64,000 bases of DNA from Subtercola boreus. GTDB taxonomy: Bacteria; Actinomycetota; Actinomycetes; Actinomycetales; Microbacteriaceae. The notes beneath the pieces are model-generated. The model saw only the letters and a program-made list of their open reading frames with translations. It made no database searches and was not told the origin of the DNA. The stretch is taken from NCBI RefSeq assembly GCF_003399635.1, contig NZ_NBXB01000006.1, positions 111,153 to 175,152 of the forward strand, in the 5' to 3' direction. The position numbers and the translations under genes are program-made. Shown here piece after piece: positions 11,344 through 20,223 of this stretch. The first letter of the stretch is position 1. Each line of letters begins with the position of its first letter.

Positions 11344-12128
11344 CGAACATCCAGGCTGCGCCGCAGCGTCCCCTGCTCGACGCGGTGCGTGTCAGCAAGC
11401 ACTACGGCTCGAACGAGGTGCTGAAGGAGGTCTCGCTGCAGGTCGCCGCGGGGGAGGTCGTCTGCATCATCGGTCCCTCGGGCGCCGGCAAGTCGACCTT
11501 CCTCCGGTGCATCAACCGCCTCGAAGTGCCCGACGCGGGCGAGGTCTGGGTCGACGGGCAGGCGATGGGCTTCGAGGAGCGCGACGGGAAGCTGCACGAG
11601 CTGACCGAGCGGAAGCTCTCGAAGCAGCGGGCCTCGACCGGCATGGTCTTCCAGCACTTCAACCTGTTCCCGCACCTCACCGTGCTCGGCAACGTCATGG
11701 AGGGGCCGGTGCGCGTGCAGAAACGTGCGTCCAAGGTCGTGGAGACCGAGGCGCGCGCGGTGCTCGAGCGGGTCGGGCTCGGCGACAAGATCGACAGCTA
11801 CCCGAGCCAGCTCTCCGGCGGCCAGCGCCAGCGCGTCGCCATCGCGCGGGCGGTGGCGATGAAGCCGCTGTTCCTGCTGTTCGACGAGCCGACGAGCGCG
11901 CTCGACCCCGAACTGGTGGGCGAAGTGCTCACCGTGATGGCGGGGCTCGCTGCCGACGGTATGACGATGCTGGTGGTGACCCACGAGATGGGGTTCGCCC
12001 GCGAGGTCGCCGACCGGGTCGTCTTCATGGCCGACGGCGGGATCGTCGAACAGGGAACGGTCGACGAGGTTCTGGTGAACCCGCGGGAGGCGCGCACGAA
12101 GCGGTTCCTCGAGCGGGTGCTGGCGTGA
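11340..12128 (+). CDS. Amino-acid ABC transporter ATP-binding protein (GlnQ/HisP type)
   Basis: A 262-residue ABC ATPase. Walker [10 protein letters not shown] lies at about residues 48-56. The signature is [14 protein letters not shown], Walker B is [11 protein letters not shown], and the H-loop is VVTHEMGFA. It powers uptake with the two preceding genes and overlaps both neighbours, giving a tightly coupled operon. An insertion after [17 protein letters not shown] ([20 protein letters not shown]) is common in this subfamily. Confidence 0.93.
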   Translation: MTNIQAAPQRPLLDAVRVSKHYGSNEVLKEVSLQVAAGEVVCIIGPSGAGKSTFLRCINRLEVPDAGEVWVDGQAMGFEERDGKLHELTERKLSKQRASTGMVFQHFNLFPHLTVLGNVMEGPVRVQKRASKVVETEARAVLERVGLGDKIDSYPSQLSGGQRQRVAIARAVAMKPLFLLFDEPTSALDPELVGEVLTVMAGLAADGMTMLVVTHEMGFAREVADRVVFMADGGIVEQGTVDEVLVNPREARTKRFLERVLA

Positions 12129-13306
12129 GCGGCGCGGCCGCCGGTGCCTCCGGGGACGCTGGGGCCGTTGGCGCCCCCGCCGCCTCCGCGTTCGACGCCT
12201 ATCTCAGCAGCTTCGGCGAGGAGCCGGGTTACCTCAACTTCGCGAGCTACGGCCCGCCGTCGCACGCCGTCGCCGAGACGACCGCCGGGTTGCTCGCAAC
12301 GGCCATCACCGGCGCTCCGGGTGCGAGCGAGCGGATGCACGGTGAAGACCTCCGCGCCCGCGGCGCCTTCGCGCGCCTCAGCGGGTTCGGTGTCGATGCC
12401 GTCTCGCTGGTTCCGCACACCTCGCTGGGCCTCTTCCAGGTCGCCTTCGGAATCACCGGCGGCACCGTGCTGGTCGGCCGTTCGGAGTTCCCGGCGAACC
12501 TGTACCCGTGGCTCCGCGCGAACCAGGTCGGGCTCTCGGATGCCCAGCTGATCGGCGCGGTCGGAGAACCTGTCACCCCCGACGTCGTCGCCCGCGCCCT
12601 CACCCCGGAGGTGACGGCGGTCACGGTGAGCGCCGTCGACTTCCGCACCGGATTCCGCGCCGACCTCGCTGGCATCCGCGACGTGATCGGGCGGGACCGG
12701 CTGCTGGTCGTGGATGGGATCCAGGGCTTCGGGGTGATCGAGCAGCCGTGGGCGCTCGCCGACGCGCTCGTGGTCGGCGGCCAGAAGTGGTTGCGGGCCG
12801 GCTGGGGCGCCGGAGCGCTCGCGTTCTCCGACGCGGGGCTCGACCGCATCCGCCCGGTGCTCGGCGGCTGGACCGGGGTCGAGCATCCATCGCATTACGA
12901 CGGCACCGAGCATCCACTGCGAGGTGACGCGCTCGCCTTCGGCATCTCCAATCTGTCGCCGTTCGCGACCGGCTCGTTCGCCACAGCACTCGAGCTGGTC
13001 GAGTCGGCCACCGTCACGTCGATCGAGGCGCGCATCGCCGATACCGTCGATCTGCTCATCGCGGCGCTGGCCGAGGTGGGTATCGTTCCCGCGTCGCCTC
13101 GTGATCGTGAACTCCGCGCGGGCATCGTCGCGGTTCCACTCGGCGGTGCTGGTGGGCGTGCCGCCGCCGCCGCGCACGCTGCCCTCGCCGCCCACGGCGT
13201 CACCACCACGCTGCACGGTACCGATCGGATCCGGATCGCTGTGCACGCCACCACCGACCCGGCCGTCTTCACGACGGTCGCCAAGACTCTGGGAGAGTTC
13301 GTATGA
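12125..13306 (+). CDS. Class V aminotransferase-fold PLP enzyme
   Basis: About 393 residues, starting at a GTG that overlaps the ATPase stop. The PLP lysine is Lys221 in [15 protein letters not shown], and the ring-binding aspartate is about Asp197 in [12 protein letters not shown]. This is the cysteine desulfurase/kynureninase/isopenicillin-epimerase fold. The co-transcribed RidA suggests that the reaction releases an enamine or imine, as lyases and deaminases do. The reaction itself is unknown. Residues 1-20 are Ala/Gly-rich and may not be conserved. Confidence 0.82.
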   Translation: MSGAAAGASGDAGAVGAPAASAFDAYLSSFGEEPGYLNFASYGPPSHAVAETTAGLLATAITGAPGASERMHGEDLRARGAFARLSGFGVDAVSLVPHTSLGLFQVAFGITGGTVLVGRSEFPANLYPWLRANQVGLSDAQLIGAVGEPVTPDVVARALTPEVTAVTVSAVDFRTGFRADLAGIRDVIGRDRLLVVDGIQGFGVIEQPWALADALVVGGQKWLRAGWGAGALAFSDAGLDRIRPVLGGWTGVEHPSHYDGTEHPLRGDALAFGISNLSPFATGSFATALELVESATVTSIEARIADTVDLLIAALAEVGIVPASPRDRELRAGIVAVPLGGAGGRAAAAAHAALAAHGVTTTLHGTDRIRIAVHATTDPAVFTTVAKTLGEFV

Positions 13307-13737
13307 CCCCGACGACCAGGCCGGCGCTGCCCATCCCGCAGCTCACCGCCATCACCACCAGCCGTGCTCCTGCCGCGGTCGGTCCCTATTCGCAGGCTGT
13401 GCGGGTGGGCGATCTGCTGTTCGTCTCCGGGCAGCTGCCCCTCGACCCTGCCACCGGCACCTTTGTGGAGGGCGGCATCGGCGCCCTCACCACGCAGTCA
13501 CTGCGAAACGCCGAAGCGATCCTGCTCGAGGCCGGAACGACGCTCTCGAACGTCGTGAAGACGACGGTGCTCGTCGCCGACCTGGCCGACTTCGCTGAAG
13601 TGAACGCGGCCTACGCCGCCGTGTTCACCGGCCCGGTGCTGCCCGCTCGCGCGGCCTACCAGGTTGCGGCGCTGCCGATGGGGGCACGCGTCGAGGTCGA
13701 ACTGGTGGCGGCCTGCCCGCCCCCCGCCGCCGCCTGA
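13303..13737 (+). CDS. RidA family enamine/imine deaminase
   Basis: A 144-residue protein of the trimeric RidA (YjgF/YER057c/UK114) family. Conserved stretches are VGPYSQAVRVGDLLFVSGQLP, the LRNAEAILLEAGTTLSNVVKTTV helix, and LPARAAYQVAALPMGARVEVELVA, which carries the active-site arginine. RidA hydrolyses reactive enamines made by PLP enzymes. Its ATG overlaps the PLP enzyme stop, so the two products are made together. Confidence 0.9.
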   Translation: MTPTTRPALPIPQLTAITTSRAPAAVGPYSQAVRVGDLLFVSGQLPLDPATGTFVEGGIGALTTQSLRNAEAILLEAGTTLSNVVKTTVLVADLADFAEVNAAYAAVFTGPVLPARAAYQVAALPMGARVEVELVAACPPPAAA

Positions 13738-13745
13738 GCGGTCGA

Positions 13746-13793
13746 CCGGCAACCCGGTAGTCCGGCAACCCGGCGATCCGGTAGCCCGGCGAT
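13746..13793. repeat. Three 16-bp tandem repeats between ridA and menC
   Basis: Units CCGGCAACCCGGTAGT, CCGGCAACCCGGCGAT and CCGGTAGCCCGGCGAT are directly adjacent. They are flanked by an inverted pair (GTCGACCG at 13741 and CGGTCGAC at 13794). The tract lies in the convergent spacer. Confidence 0.75.
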
Positions 13794-13805
13794 CGGTCGA
13801 CTCGG

Positions 13806-14843
13806 CTACTCCGTGGGAGCGGCGTGCCGACCCGTCGACTCCGACCACCCCTGCAGCACCCCGTAGACGCGCTCCAGACGCTCCCGCCACCACAGGTCGC
13901 GGTCGGCGGCAGCGAGGCTCTGCTGCACCAGCGCCTCATCGAGTTCTGGCCGCACCACGGGGATCGAGCCGTCGACGGGCACGAGAGGCTCGGCCGTGAC
14001 GTCGGCGACCAACAGGGCCGCCGTGGCCAGCCCGCAGTCGTATTCCAGTTCGGGAATACAAGCCGCGAGGTGCGCTCCCATGGCGATTCCGATGGAGGTG
14101 TCGAGAGCCGAGGAAACGACCACCGGCAGGCCTGCACGCTGCACGATGTCGAGGGCCGAGCGGATGCCTCCCAGGGGTTGTGCCTTGATGACCAGCAGAT
14201 CGGCGGCACCCCGGCGGGCGACGTCGAGAGGGTCATCGGCCTGACGGACGCTCTCGTCGGCGGCGACGGGGATGCCCATGTACTTCACCCGCTGGCGGAT
14301 CTCCCACAGATCGTCCACGCTCGCACACGGCTGCTCGACGTATTCGAGGTCGAACTCGGCCAGCGCGTGGATGGCATGCTCGGCCTCGTCGACGTTCCAG
14401 CCGCCGTTGGCGTCGAGGCGGATGCGGCCGTCTGCTCCGAGGCGGTTCCGGGCTTCGCGCACCCGGGCGATGTCATCGTCGAGCGTCTGCCCGTGCTCCG
14501 CCACCTTGATCTTGATCGTTCGGCAGCCGGGGTAACGGTCGAGGACGCCGCTGACGTCCTGCACCCCTATCGCGGGAAGAGTCGCATTGACCGGAATGCG
14601 GTCGCGGATGAGCGGCGGCGGCGCCACCCACCCGAAGTCGATCGCCGCTGCGAGCCAGGCGGCGGCCTCCTCGTCGCCGTACTCGACGAAGGGGGAGAAC
14701 TCGGAGGCGCCCTCCGGCCCCCGCAGGATCAGGGCCTCGCGGGCATCCACGCCCCGAAATGTCGTGTGGAGCGGCAGCGAGACGACGCTCGCGAGTTCGA
14801 GCAGTTCTGCCAGCGTCGGCAGGGGGCGGAGCGTTGCAGTCAT
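13806..14843 (-). CDS. menC: o-Succinylbenzoate synthase
   Basis: An enolase-superfamily enzyme of 345 residues that dehydrates SHCHC to o-succinylbenzoate in menaquinone synthesis. The catalytic set is complete: KxK with Lys111 and Lys113 (IKIKVAEHG), metal ligands Asp144 (LDANGGW), Glu170 (EYVEQPC) and Asp196 (AADESV), and Lys220 (VIKAQPLGG). The ATG at 14843 is used, because the longer frame upstream is Arg/Pro-rich and not protein-like. It stands back to back with menE and faces ridA. Confidence 0.92.
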   Translation of the reverse strand: MTATLRPLPTLAELLELASVVSLPLHTTFRGVDAREALILRGPEGASEFSPFVEYGDEEAAAWLAAAIDFGWVAPPPLIRDRIPVNATLPAIGVQDVSGVLDRYPGCRTIKIKVAEHGQTLDDDIARVREARNRLGADGRIRLDANGGWNVDEAEHAIHALAEFDLEYVEQPCASVDDLWEIRQRVKYMGIPVAADESVRQADDPLDVARRGAADLLVIKAQPLGGIRSALDIVQRAGLPVVVSSALDTSIGIAMGAHLAACIPELEYDCGLATAALLVADVTAEPLVPVDGSIPVVRPELDEALVQQSLAAADRDLWWRERLERVYGVLQGWSESTGRHAAPTE

Positions 14844-14950
14844 GCCCCATTGTCGCGCCCCGGGAGTCGTCGGGGCGAGCCCACGCCGTTCGGCTGCCTC
14901 ATTCACGCGTGTCGCCCTGCCTGGGCTCGCGCCGTGCCGGGGGTGCCGCC

Positions 14951-14956
14951 TAGGGT
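14951..14956 (+). promoter_or_regulatory. -10 hexamer (TAGGGT) before menE
   Basis: It ends 6 nt before the ATG at 14963, so a leaderless transcript is expected. Confidence 0.45.
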
Positions 14957-14962
14957 TGGTGG

Positions 14963-16264
14963 ATGACGAGACGACTCGAGGTGTTGGGCGGGGCCGACCC
15001 GGTCGAGGTCGGAGCGGCGCTCCGCAAGGCGCTGGGCGGCAGTGGGCCGGCCATCCTGCCGCGGGAAGTGAGCGCCGCGCCGGCGGCGACCGGTCCGGCG
15101 GGGGAGGTGCGTGCAGCGAACACGACCCCGGCCGCCCGCCACGCGAGCCTCGTCGCCGTCGGCGACGAGCATCCGGTGCCCGCAGAGGTCGCGAAGAACG
15201 TCGCGCTCGTCGTCGAGACCTCCGGGAGCTCGGGGGTGCCGAAACGGGTCGCACTGAGCGCTGACGCCCTGCTGTCGAGCGCCGCAGCGACCGAGGCTCA
15301 CCTCGGGGGCGGCGGGCAGTGGCTGCTCGCCCTGCCGTCGCACTACATCGCCGGAGTCCAGGTGCTCGTGCGCTCGATCGTCGCCGGAACCGACCCGGTG
15401 GTCATGCCGCCCGGCCACTTCAGCGCCCGCACGTTCGCCGGTCTGGTCGACACGCTCACCTCGCCGTTGAAGTTCTCGTCGATCGTGCCGGCCCAGCTCG
15501 CCCGGCTCGTCGATGCGGCAGAGAACGACGACCGGGTGCGCGAATCCCTCGGCAGGCTGGATGCCCTGCTGATCGGCGGACAGGCTGTGCCCGCGGCACT
15601 GTTCTCCCGGGCGACCGACCTCGGGCTGAGAGTGATGCGCACGTACGGCTCGAGCGAGACCGCCGGTGGCTGCGTCTACGACGGGCATCCGATCGGCCGT
15701 ACCGCGGCGCGTATCACAGCAGGGGAGCTCGAGCTCTCGGGCCCGATGCTCGCTGAGGGCTATCTCGGCGACGACGAGCTCACGGCGCGAAAGTTCTACA
15801 CCGACGCCGGCGTGCGCTGGTACCGGACGGCCGACAGCGGCGACGTGACGGGCAGCCCTGTCGCAGGCACCCCTGTCGCGGGCACCCCTGAGCCGGGCAC
15901 CGGATCGGGCAGCCCCGGAGTGACGGTCACGGTCACAGGCCGGATCGACAACGTCATCATCTCCGGCGGCATCAAGGTCGCCCTCGACCGGGTGGAGCGC
16001 GCCGTCCAGGCCCAGGAGGGTTTCCACACTGCGATCGTCGTTCCGCAGCCGAGCGCGGAGTGGGGGCAGGCACCGGTGGTCGTCACGTCGGAGCCATACG
16101 GGCCCGGTGCCCTCGACCAGCTCCGCACCCGGGTCACCGAGCTCGTCGGCCGGGCTGCTGCGCCCACGCGGATCGTGCTGCTGCCGAGCATCCCGACCCT
16201 GAGCTCGGGCAAGCCCGACCGGCTCTCGGTTGCGAGGTCGCTGGCCGCGCATCCACTCGACTGA
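14963..16264 (+). CDS. menE: o-Succinylbenzoate--CoA ligase
   Basis: An ANL-superfamily adenylating enzyme of 433 residues that activates o-succinylbenzoate with ATP and CoA. The phosphate loop is ETSGSSGVPKRV (about residues 84-95). The adenine motif TYGSSETAGG is near residue 228, and the hinge is GRIDNVIISGG. The C-terminal lysine is about Lys416 in LSSGKPDR. A disordered insertion made of PVAGT repeats lies before the hinge. It is shorter than typical ligases at the N-terminus, as usual in actinobacterial MenE. The usual neighbour menB is absent here. Confidence 0.9.
   Translation: MTRRLEVLGGADPVEVGAALRKALGGSGPAILPREVSAAPAATGPAGEVRAANTTPAARHASLVAVGDEHPVPAEVAKNVALVVETSGSSGVPKRVALSADALLSSAAATEAHLGGGGQWLLALPSHYIAGVQVLVRSIVAGTDPVVMPPGHFSARTFAGLVDTLTSPLKFSSIVPAQLARLVDAAENDDRVRESLGRLDALLIGGQAVPAALFSRATDLGLRVMRTYGSSETAGGCVYDGHPIGRTAARITAGELELSGPMLAEGYLGDDELTARKFYTDAGVRWYRTADSGDVTGSPVAGTPVAGTPEPGTGSGSPGVTVTVTGRIDNVIISGGIKVALDRVERAVQAQEGFHTAIVVPQPSAEWGQAPVVVTSEPYGPGALDQLRTRVTELVGRAAAPTRIVLLPSIPTLSSGKPDRLSVARSLAAHPLD
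15856..15900 (+). repeat. Three 15-bp in-frame tandem repeats inside menE
   Basis: Units CCCTGTCGCAGGCAC, CCCTGTCGCGGGCAC and CCCTGAGCCGGGCAC encode P-V-A-G-T type repeats. Copy changes would keep the frame. Confidence 0.8.
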
Positions 16265-16328
16265 ACGGCCACCGCGCCAAGAAGGTGGCCGCAGTCACCG
16301 ACCCAGCCGATGACCCTGCCCGCGTCAC

Positions 16329-16334
16329 TAGAAT
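16329..16334 (+). promoter_or_regulatory. -10 hexamer (TAGAAT) before menA
   Basis: A near-consensus box ending 6 nt before the GTG at 16341. Confidence 0.5.
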
Positions 16335-16340
16335 CTTCTG

Positions 16341-17297
16341 GTGGCGCAAACCAAGAAGAAGACGTCGGGTCACCCGGCCGGCAATAAGTATCACTCGGCC
16401 CCGAATGCACTCGTGAAGCCGACCCCGGCGATGTGGATCGCGGGTGCCCGCATCCGCACGCTCCCGCTGGCGGTGGCTCCGGTCGCCCTCGGCACGGGGG
16501 CTGCGGCGCTGCTCGTCGGCGGAGTCGGGTCGCTCGACTGGGGCCTCGTGCTGCTCTGCCTCGCGGTGGCGCTGTTCCTGCAGATCGGCGTGAACTACTC
16601 CAACGACTACTCGGACGGAGTTCGGGGCACAGACGAGTTCCGGGTGGGGCCGCCGCGCCTCACCGGGTCGGGCGTCGCCAACCCGAAGCGGGTTCTCGCC
16701 GTCGCGCTGGTGTTCTTCGGCCTGGGGGCTCTCGCCGGCATCGCGATCGTGATCCTCACCGGGTACTACTGGCTGCTCATCCCGGGAGCCCTCGCCATTG
16801 CAGCCGCCTACTTCTACACCGGTGGCAAGCGGCCCTACGGCTACTACGGGTTCGGCGAGGTGTTCGTCTTCCTGTTCTTCGGCGTGGTGGCGACGGTCGG
16901 CACGACCTACATCGTGGCGGGAACCTTCGACACGATCGCGGTGTACGCGAGCGTCGCCGCGGGAGCGATCGCCTGCGCCGTGCTGATGGTCAACAACATC
17001 CGGGACATCGCACAGGACAAGGTCGCGAAGAAGCGCACCCTTGCGGTGCTGATCGGCAACCGAGCATCCAGGATCGTGTTCGTCGTGTTCCTGGCGATTG
17101 CCTACGCGGTGCTGTTCTACTTCTCGCTGCTGTTCCCGCTCGCGCCGCTGGTGTTCTTCACGCTGCTGCTGACCCTGCCGGCGGCCATCATCACGCTGAC
17201 AGCCACGACATCGAAGGAACTCATCCTGGCGCTGAAGCTCACGAGCTTTGCGGGGTTGCTGTTCGGCCTCGGCCTGGGGGCCGCGATCGCGTTCTAG
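16341..17297 (+). CDS. menA: 1,4-Dihydroxy-2-naphthoate polyprenyltransferase
   Basis: A UbiA-superfamily integral membrane prenyltransferase (318 aa, about eight helices) that joins the polyprenyl tail to DHNA. The first Asp-rich motif is NYSNDYSDGVRGTDE and the second is NNIRDIAQDKVAKKRTLAV; both bind Mg-diphosphate. A basic N-terminal leader (AQTKKKTSGHPAGNK) precedes the first helix. Its last codons overlap the convergent DUF4229 gene by 4 bp. Confidence 0.93.
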   Translation: MAQTKKKTSGHPAGNKYHSAPNALVKPTPAMWIAGARIRTLPLAVAPVALGTGAAALLVGGVGSLDWGLVLLCLAVALFLQIGVNYSNDYSDGVRGTDEFRVGPPRLTGSGVANPKRVLAVALVFFGLGALAGIAIVILTGYYWLLIPGALAIAAAYFYTGGKRPYGYYGFGEVFVFLFFGVVATVGTTYIVAGTFDTIAVYASVAAGAIACAVLMVNNIRDIAQDKVAKKRTLAVLIGNRASRIVFVVFLAIAYAVLFYFSLLFPLAPLVFFTLLLTLPAAIITLTATTSKELILALKLTSFAGLLFGLGLGAAIAF

Positions 17298-17614
17298 CGG
17301 GGTGAGCTGCCCGGCTGGTCGTCGGCGGCCGTGTCGGCATCCACCACCGCGTCCTCGTTCTCCTCGTCGGAGCCCGCCTTCTCCGGCGCACGTTTCGCGG
17401 CTCTGCCCTCGCCGTGCCGTGCCTCGTAGAGGCCGGCGGCGAGCTCTTCACGCGGCTTACGCAGGAAGATGTACGACGCACAGAGGGAGATGACGGCTGC
17501 GAGAGCAGCCGCGATCCACGGGGTCATCTGCGTCAGCAGCAGCACAACGAGCACCACCACGAAGATGCCGAGGCGGATCAGCGTGTACACCAGCCACGTA
17601 CGTCCTGTTTTCAC
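17294..17614 (-). CDS. DUF4229 small membrane protein
   Basis: A 106-residue protein with two membrane helices (about residues 10-28 and 31-49). The conserved pair TLIRLGIFVVVLVVLLL and IAAALAAVISLCASYIFL(RKPRE) is followed by a charged, acidic, disordered C-terminal half. This matches the DUF4229 family, repeatedly found near menaquinone genes in actinobacteria. Its function is unknown. It is convergent with menA. Confidence 0.75.
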   Translation of the reverse strand: MKTGRTWLVYTLIRLGIFVVVLVVLLLTQMTPWIAAALAAVISLCASYIFLRKPREELAAGLYEARHGEGRAAKRAPEKAGSDEENEDAVVDADTAADDQPGSSPR

Positions 17615-17704
17615 GTATGCAGCTTAGGCGACCCGGTCTGACCGCCCGCTGCAAGCCGTCCGGGCACATTCGAAGACCGGGAGCAAACCCTCAATTTCAA
17701 GGCG

Positions 17705-17710
17705 TATGGT
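17705..17710 (+). promoter_or_regulatory. -10 hexamer (TATGGT) before the PLDc_N gene
   Basis: It ends 6 nt before the ATG at 17717. Confidence 0.4.
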
Positions 17711-17716
17711 TTCCCT

Positions 17717-18082
17717 ATGGCACGTCTCCTGGTTGGTGTAGCCGCACTCGCGGCAGCTTTCTACGTGTATGCGCTCGTCGACTGCCTGCTCTTCCCGCGA
17801 TTCCGGGTTCGGGGGCTCCCGAAGATCGCCTGGGTGTTCATCGTGGTGCTGTTTCCGGTGATCGGCGGGGTGCTGTGGTTCCTGGTCGGCCGGGGTCGCA
17901 AACGGTCGGCCCGCGACCCTGTCTACCGAACGATCGGTCCTGATGACGATCCCGAATTCCTCGGCGGGCTGAAGCCCGATCCGGTGACCGACGCGCAGCT
18001 CCGCGACCTCGAACAGCAGCTGGCAGAGGTCGATGACGACCCCGACAGCAAGAAGACCGACAACGGCAGAACAGAACGGTGA
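17717..18082 (+). CDS. PLDc_N-domain membrane protein
   Basis: A 121-residue protein with two membrane helices (residues 4-24 and 39-58). The pattern [21 protein letters not shown] then [21 protein letters not shown] is that of the PLDc_N (phospholipase D N-terminal helix) domain without any catalytic domain. The acidic tail is cytoplasmic by the positive-inside rule. Its stop overlaps the GTG of menD, so the two are coupled. The function is unknown, though its place between menA and menD is recurrent in related genomes. Confidence 0.8.
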   Translation: MARLLVGVAALAAAFYVYALVDCLLFPRFRVRGLPKIAWVFIVVLFPVIGGVLWFLVGRGRKRSARDPVYRTIGPDDDPEFLGGLKPDPVTDAQLRDLEQQLAEVDDDPDSKKTDNGRTER

Positions 18083-20076
18083 ACGCGGCGGCCGGCCCCG
18101 CAGGCAGCCCCTCGTCCAGTCCCGCTGCGGATTTCTCCCTCGCCGTTCTCGGTGAACTCGTCGCCCTCGGGGTGACGGACGCGGTGCTCACCCCCGGGTC
18201 CCGTTCGCAGGCTCTTGCCCTCACTCTCGCCGAACTGCACCGGGCACGGATGCTCGACCTCCAGGTTCGCATCGACGAACGTGTCGCGGGGTTCACCGCG
18301 CTCGGTCTCGGCGTGGAGACGGGCCGGCCCGCCATCGTCGTCACCACGTCGGGCACAGCCGTCGCGAACCTCCTCCCGGCGGTGCTCGAGGCGCACCACA
18401 GCCGGGTTCCGATGCTGCTGCTGACCTCCGATCGCCCGGAATCGATGCGCGGCACCGCCGGCAACCAGACCACGTGGCAGCCCGGCATGTTCGGCCGGTT
18501 CGTGCGGCTGGCGGTCGACGTGCCGGCGCCCTCCGGTGAGGCCGGCGAGGGCGCGCTCGCGGCCCGGCTCGCCGCGTCGGCCGTCGAGGCGGCCCTCGGC
18601 ACGCGCACCGGCAACCCGGGACCGGTGCACCTGAACCTGCAACTGCGGGAGCCCCTCTCGGGAACGGTGCCCGACCTGGTGGCGCTGCTCGCGTCGGGGG
18701 AGTGGATGCCCGGGGGTGGCGCTGGCGTTCTGGCTGAGTCTGCGGACGTGGGCGAGTCTGCCGGTGTGGCCGCACCTGCATCCGGCGCCACGGCTCGCGC
18801 GGTCGTTGTCGGCGCAACGCAATCGGCGGCCCACGGACGATCCGTGGCGAATAGCGCGGAGGATTCGGCTGTGGCCGCCCGTTCGGTGTTTGCGGAAGCG
18901 GCAGCGGCAGACGCGGACGGCAACATTAACACGCCGCTCGCGCTCCGGCGTGGGCCGCGCACCGTCGTCATCGGCGGGCACGACGCCGGCCCGGGCGCTG
19001 AGGAGCTCGCGCATCGCGGCGGGTGGCCGCTCATCGCTGAGCCGTCGAGCGGATCCCGGTTCGGGCGGAACCTGATCGTCGCCTACTGCGAACTGCTGAA
19101 CGATGCCGACTTCGGCGGGCGCGTCGAGCGTGCGATCGTGTTCGGTCACCCGACGTTGTCACGCGAGGTTCCTGCGCTCTCGCTCCGCGACGACGTCGAG
19201 ACCATTGTCGTGACGCCCGCCGCCGCATCCGTTCTGCCCGGCGAGGTGGTCGTCGATGCGTACAACCCCGGCCACCGGGTGAGCGCGTTCGTGACTGCCG
19301 TCGAGGTGGCCTCCGCTGGCGCCGCCGGAACCGCCGGCACAGCTCCCGTCGCGGGCAGCGACGAGCGCGACTGGCTTCGCTCTTGGGTTCTGGCGAGCAG
19401 GGCGGTGCTCGAGGAACAGAACGTCGACGATCCGATCCCGGCTCCGAACATCGAGTTCGCGAACTCCCCTGACATCGCGGAGCGCCGCGCCTACCGCCTC
19501 GCCGAGACGGCAGCCCTCAAGGCGACCGTGACCCGACGTACCCTGGCGCTCGCCGTGTGGCAGGCGACCTGGCCGCACGATCGACTGGTTCTGGGTGCAT
19601 CGCGCCTGATCCGGGACCTGGATCGGGCCGTCCCGGGCAAGAACATCCGCGTGCACGCCAACCGCGGGCTCGCCGGCATCGACGGAACCGTGTCGACCGC
19701 CATCGGCATCGCCCTGGCGAGCCAGCGCGATCCGGCGACGCGGCACGGGGTCACCCGCGTGCTGCTCGGTGACCTGACGCTGCTGCACGATGCGGGGGCA
19801 CTGCTGTTCGGAACGGGGGAGGCCCGCCCGCGCATCCAGCTCATCGTGGCGAACGACGGCGGCGGAACCATCTTCGACACCCTCGAAGTCGCGGCCACCG
19901 CCGACAGGGCCGCCTTCGACCGGGTCATGCTGACCCCGCAGACCGTCGACCTGGAGGCGCTCGCGAAGGCCTACGGCTGGGCCTACTCCCGCGCCACCAC
20001 CCGCGTCGAACTGGACCGCGCCCTCACCGCCCCCCTCGACGGTCCCGCCCTCCTCGAGGTCCCTCTCCCCCGCTGA
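18079..20076 (+). CDS. menD: SEPHCHC synthase (2-oxoglutarate decarboxylase, menaquinone pathway)
   Basis: A thiamine-diphosphate enzyme that joins 2-oxoglutarate to isochorismate. The N-terminal PYR domain shows [16 protein letters not shown] and the activating glutamate in [13 protein letters not shown]. The C-terminal PP domain shows [16 protein letters not shown] and [15 protein letters not shown]. At 665 residues it is about 70-100 longer than usual. The excess is an Ala/Ser/Gly-rich insertion at about residues 205-285, between the domains. It starts at a GTG overlapping the preceding stop. Confidence 0.93.
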   Translation: MNAAAGPAGSPSSSPAADFSLAVLGELVALGVTDAVLTPGSRSQALALTLAELHRARMLDLQVRIDERVAGFTALGLGVETGRPAIVVTTSGTAVANLLPAVLEAHHSRVPMLLLTSDRPESMRGTAGNQTTWQPGMFGRFVRLAVDVPAPSGEAGEGALAARLAASAVEAALGTRTGNPGPVHLNLQLREPLSGTVPDLVALLASGEWMPGGGAGVLAESADVGESAGVAAPASGATARAVVVGATQSAAHGRSVANSAEDSAVAARSVFAEAAAADADGNINTPLALRRGPRTVVIGGHDAGPGAEELAHRGGWPLIAEPSSGSRFGRNLIVAYCELLNDADFGGRVERAIVFGHPTLSREVPALSLRDDVETIVVTPAAASVLPGEVVVDAYNPGHRVSAFVTAVEVASAGAAGTAGTAPVAGSDERDWLRSWVLASRAVLEEQNVDDPIPAPNIEFANSPDIAERRAYRLAETAALKATVTRRTLALAVWQATWPHDRLVLGASRLIRDLDRAVPGKNIRVHANRGLAGIDGTVSTAIGIALASQRDPATRHGVTRVLLGDLTLLHDAGALLFGTGEARPRIQLIVANDGGGTIFDTLEVAATADRAAFDRVMLTPQTVDLEALAKAYGWAYSRATTRVELDRALTAPLDGPALLEVPLPR

Positions 20077-20111
20077 CCCCGCCCCGCCCGCCGCCTCCGA
20101 CACCGCCACCG

Positions 20112-20175
20112 CGATCGAGGGGGCAGTTCCGTCCCGAAACCGTCGACGGAGGGGTCCGAACTGCCCACTCGATCG
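20112..20175. repeat. Long imperfect intergenic palindrome (menD/ppk2 spacer)
   Basis: The arms at 20112-20130 and 20157-20175 match at 17 of 19 positions. A central perfect palindrome CCGTCGACGG lies at 20140-20149. No T-run follows, so it is not a standard intrinsic terminator. Confidence 0.7.
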
Positions 20176-20188
20176 GGGATGCGCGGCA

Positions 20189-20194
20189 TAGGCT
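20189..20194 (+). promoter_or_regulatory. -10 hexamer (TAGGCT) of ppk2
   Basis: It lies 29 nt before the GTG. In this case a short leader containing GGAAGG precedes the start, unlike the leaderless neighbours. Confidence 0.35.
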
Positions 20195-20223
20195 GAGGGA
20201 ACGCGAAACGGAAGGCGGGCAAC

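Noticed and set aside
11507..13306. A longer start for the PLP enzyme, inside the ABC ATPase
   Set aside because: The added residues are an out-of-frame reading of the ATPase. The GTG at 12125 overlaps the ATPase stop in the usual way.
13746..13793. CRISPR array
   Set aside because: The 16-bp units are directly adjacent with no spacers between them, so this is a simple tandem repeat. No other CRISPR-like array or cas gene is seen.
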